This document shows, one piece after another, positions 5,761-6,907 of a stretch of 6,907 nucleotides of DNA (positions within the stretch are counted from its first letter, which is position 1; the number at the start of each line of letters is the position of its first letter). The stretch is from Proteobacteria bacterium UBA1673 (GTDB lineage: Bacteria; Pseudomonadota; Gammaproteobacteria; Comchoanobacterales; Comchoanobacteraceae). The stretch lies in NCBI GenBank assembly GCA_002320385.1, contig DCKN01000097.1, positions 1 through 6,907 of the forward strand, written 5' to 3'. The notes below the pieces were generated by a model. That model made no database searches. It had not been told where the DNA came from and worked only from the letters and a program-made list of their open reading frames with translations. Both the position numbers and the translations under genes were made by a program.

Positions 5761-6858
5761 ATGAGCAAGAAACAACCTAAATTATCTCTAAACACACGAA
5801 AAACTCATATTGTAGAACAAACACTACAATTCTGGAAAACCCATAAAATACAAAGCAGCGAGCAAAACAGGCAATGTCAAAACAGCCTAGAAAAGCTCGT
5901 TTTTGATTGGCAACGCCTGGCATGTTTTTGCACTGTCGTAGCTGGATTTTATGTCATCGCAGGCATATTATCAATACTAGGATTCTTAAGTGAAAAACAA
6001 CAATTTTTAATACTTAGTTTAGTTGCAGCTAGCTTATTTGGCTGCAGTCATTATCTGCAAAGCCATCAACACAAACTACAAAAAATCTGTGGACTACTCA
6101 ATGCTGTCGGCATCTTATTCCTCACTGGTGCGATCGGCCTCATGAGTAAAACTCCCTTGTTATGGTCAGGCATCATTGGCGGTATCATCGGTCTATGTAT
6201 GCGCTCTGGTTTAACATGGGGTATTAGCTTAGGTTTATTCGGTCTATGGCTATGCAAGCCCGATGATATCCAAAACGCTTTACAAAACACAGAAACAATC
6301 CAATATACCGGATTACTATTCGGCATTGTCACCACAGTCCTACTGATCTTCAGTAAAAAAGCAGCAAAAGTATTCGGTAAACTTGAAGCCTTTCAATCCG
6401 TATTTCGTGGATCAATCATCACAAGCTATCTCTTTATTTTCCTATCACTACTATCCCTATCAGTTATCAATAGTGGAAGTGGATTAACGGCTACAGCAAT
6501 TGATATAAGCAGTGAAGAGACATTTATTTTACGCGCAGCTACACTATCTGGCTGGAGCGCTGTACTTGCAGCCGTTGCATTGGGTGCGATTTATTGTGGC
6601 ATACGCAACAAACTGCCTATCACCCTACGATTTGGCGTTGTCTTTTTACTACTAAATATCTTGACACAATTAGTAAATATCAACGCACGTTACCTACTAC
6701 CTTTGGTCGCGAAAATAGGACTTTATAAGCTGTACCCGTTGTTAGTAAACCTGATATTTGCTGGCACATTCTGGGGCATCAGCACATTATCCAGTCATAT
6801 TGATAAACATTATAAACAATGGGAAAACCAACCCCAAACAAAGCACAAGAAAGCATAG
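5761..6858 (+). CDS. Multi-pass membrane protein, possibly DUF2157-like
   Basis: The 365-residue product is an integral inner-membrane protein of unknown function. About ten hydrophobic segments are visible, near residues 53-74, 79-97, 109-128, 132-147, 151-165, 183-198, 217-236, 258-280, 290-306 and 322-343. They are preceded by a soluble, charged, helical N-terminus (1-50) and followed by a short basic tail ending KHKKA. The arrangement, including an early L-x-F-W-K-x-H-K-I-x-S-S-E-Q segment (22-35) before the membrane helices, recalls DUF2157 predicted membrane proteins. That link is only a resemblance by eye. No catalytic or transport motif is apparent. The start at ATG 5761 is supported by GGAG 7 bases upstream. 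A hairpin 13 bases after the stop suggests the transcript ends here. The preceding gap of 211 bases, with inverted repeats and a possible operator, argues for its own promoter. Confidence 0.75.
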   Translation: MSKKQPKLSLNTRKTHIVEQTLQFWKTHKIQSSEQNRQCQNSLEKLVFDWQRLACFCTVVAGFYVIAGILSILGFLSEKQQFLILSLVAASLFGCSHYLQSHQHKLQKICGLLNAVGILFLTGAIGLMSKTPLLWSGIIGGIIGLCMRSGLTWGISLGLFGLWLCKPDDIQNALQNTETIQYTGLLFGIVTTVLLIFSKKAAKVFGKLEAFQSVFRGSIITSYLFIFLSLLSLSVINSGSGLTATAIDISSEETFILRAATLSGWSAVLAAVALGAIYCGIRNKLPITLRFGVVFLLLNILTQLVNINARYLLPLVAKIGLYKLYPLLVNLIFAGTFWGISTLSSHIDKHYKQWENQPQTKHKKA

Positions 6859-6871
6859 ATTCCTCAACCAA

Positions 6872-6905
6872 GACAATGCGGTATTTTCTCCATGACCGCA
6901 TTGTC
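6872..6905 (+). terminator. Strong hairpin after the membrane-protein gene, probable terminator
   Basis: GACAATGCGGT (6872-6882) and ACCGCATTGTC (6895-6905) form a perfect 11-base-pair stem around a 12-base loop, 13 bases past the stop codon. Position and stability fit an intrinsic terminator. The window ends two bases later (GG), so the T-tract that would confirm it cannot be seen. Confidence 0.55.
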
Positions 6906-6907
6906 GG

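Noticed and set aside
6066..6335. An 89-codon frame on the minus strand inside the membrane-protein gene.
   Set aside because: It is the antisense shadow of a hydrophobic coding stretch. No ribosome binding site or family pattern is seen.

Overview
The window comes from an AT-rich proteobacterium. Gene families and gene style (CPBP protease, DUF2147, a proteobacterial class II aldolase/adducin-like protein, a fused ABC half-exporter) fit a gammaproteobacterium, possibly a host-associated Legionellales-type lineage. That placement is an impression from families and composition, not a demonstrated assignment. No rRNA, tRNA, CRISPR array, insertion sequence or phage gene was recognised.

Layout from left to right. 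(1) The 3' and central part of an ABC exporter half-transporter (2-1759, +); its reading frame is still open at the left edge, so its true start lies outside. (2) A 359-base gap (1760-2118) with an unusual cluster of GATC tetramers, followed by an AT-rich tract and two tandem sigma70-like promoters. (3) A 612-residue CPBP (CAAX-protease/ABI-like) intramembrane protease (2119-3957, +) that is more than twice the usual family length. (4) A secreted DUF2147 protein with a His/Met-rich tail (3950-4555, -), convergent with the protease and overlapping it by 8 bases. (5) A divergent promoter gap (about 4556-4808). (6) A class II aldolase/adducin-family protein (4809-5549, +) that appears to lack a Shine-Dalgarno leader. 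(7) A 211-base gap with competing inverted repeats. (8) A multi-pass membrane protein, tentatively DUF2157-like (5761-6858, +), followed by a strong hairpin at the right edge.

The genes do not form an obvious operon. Each appears to have its own promoter region, and orientations alternate. Four of the five products are membrane-embedded or exported, so the shared theme is the cell envelope, but no pathway joining them can be read from the sequence. The strongest candidate for something undescribed is the oversized CPBP protease with its own double promoter and a strand composition unlike its neighbours. Next are the metal-ligand-rich tail of the DUF2147 protein and the GATC-dense gap.
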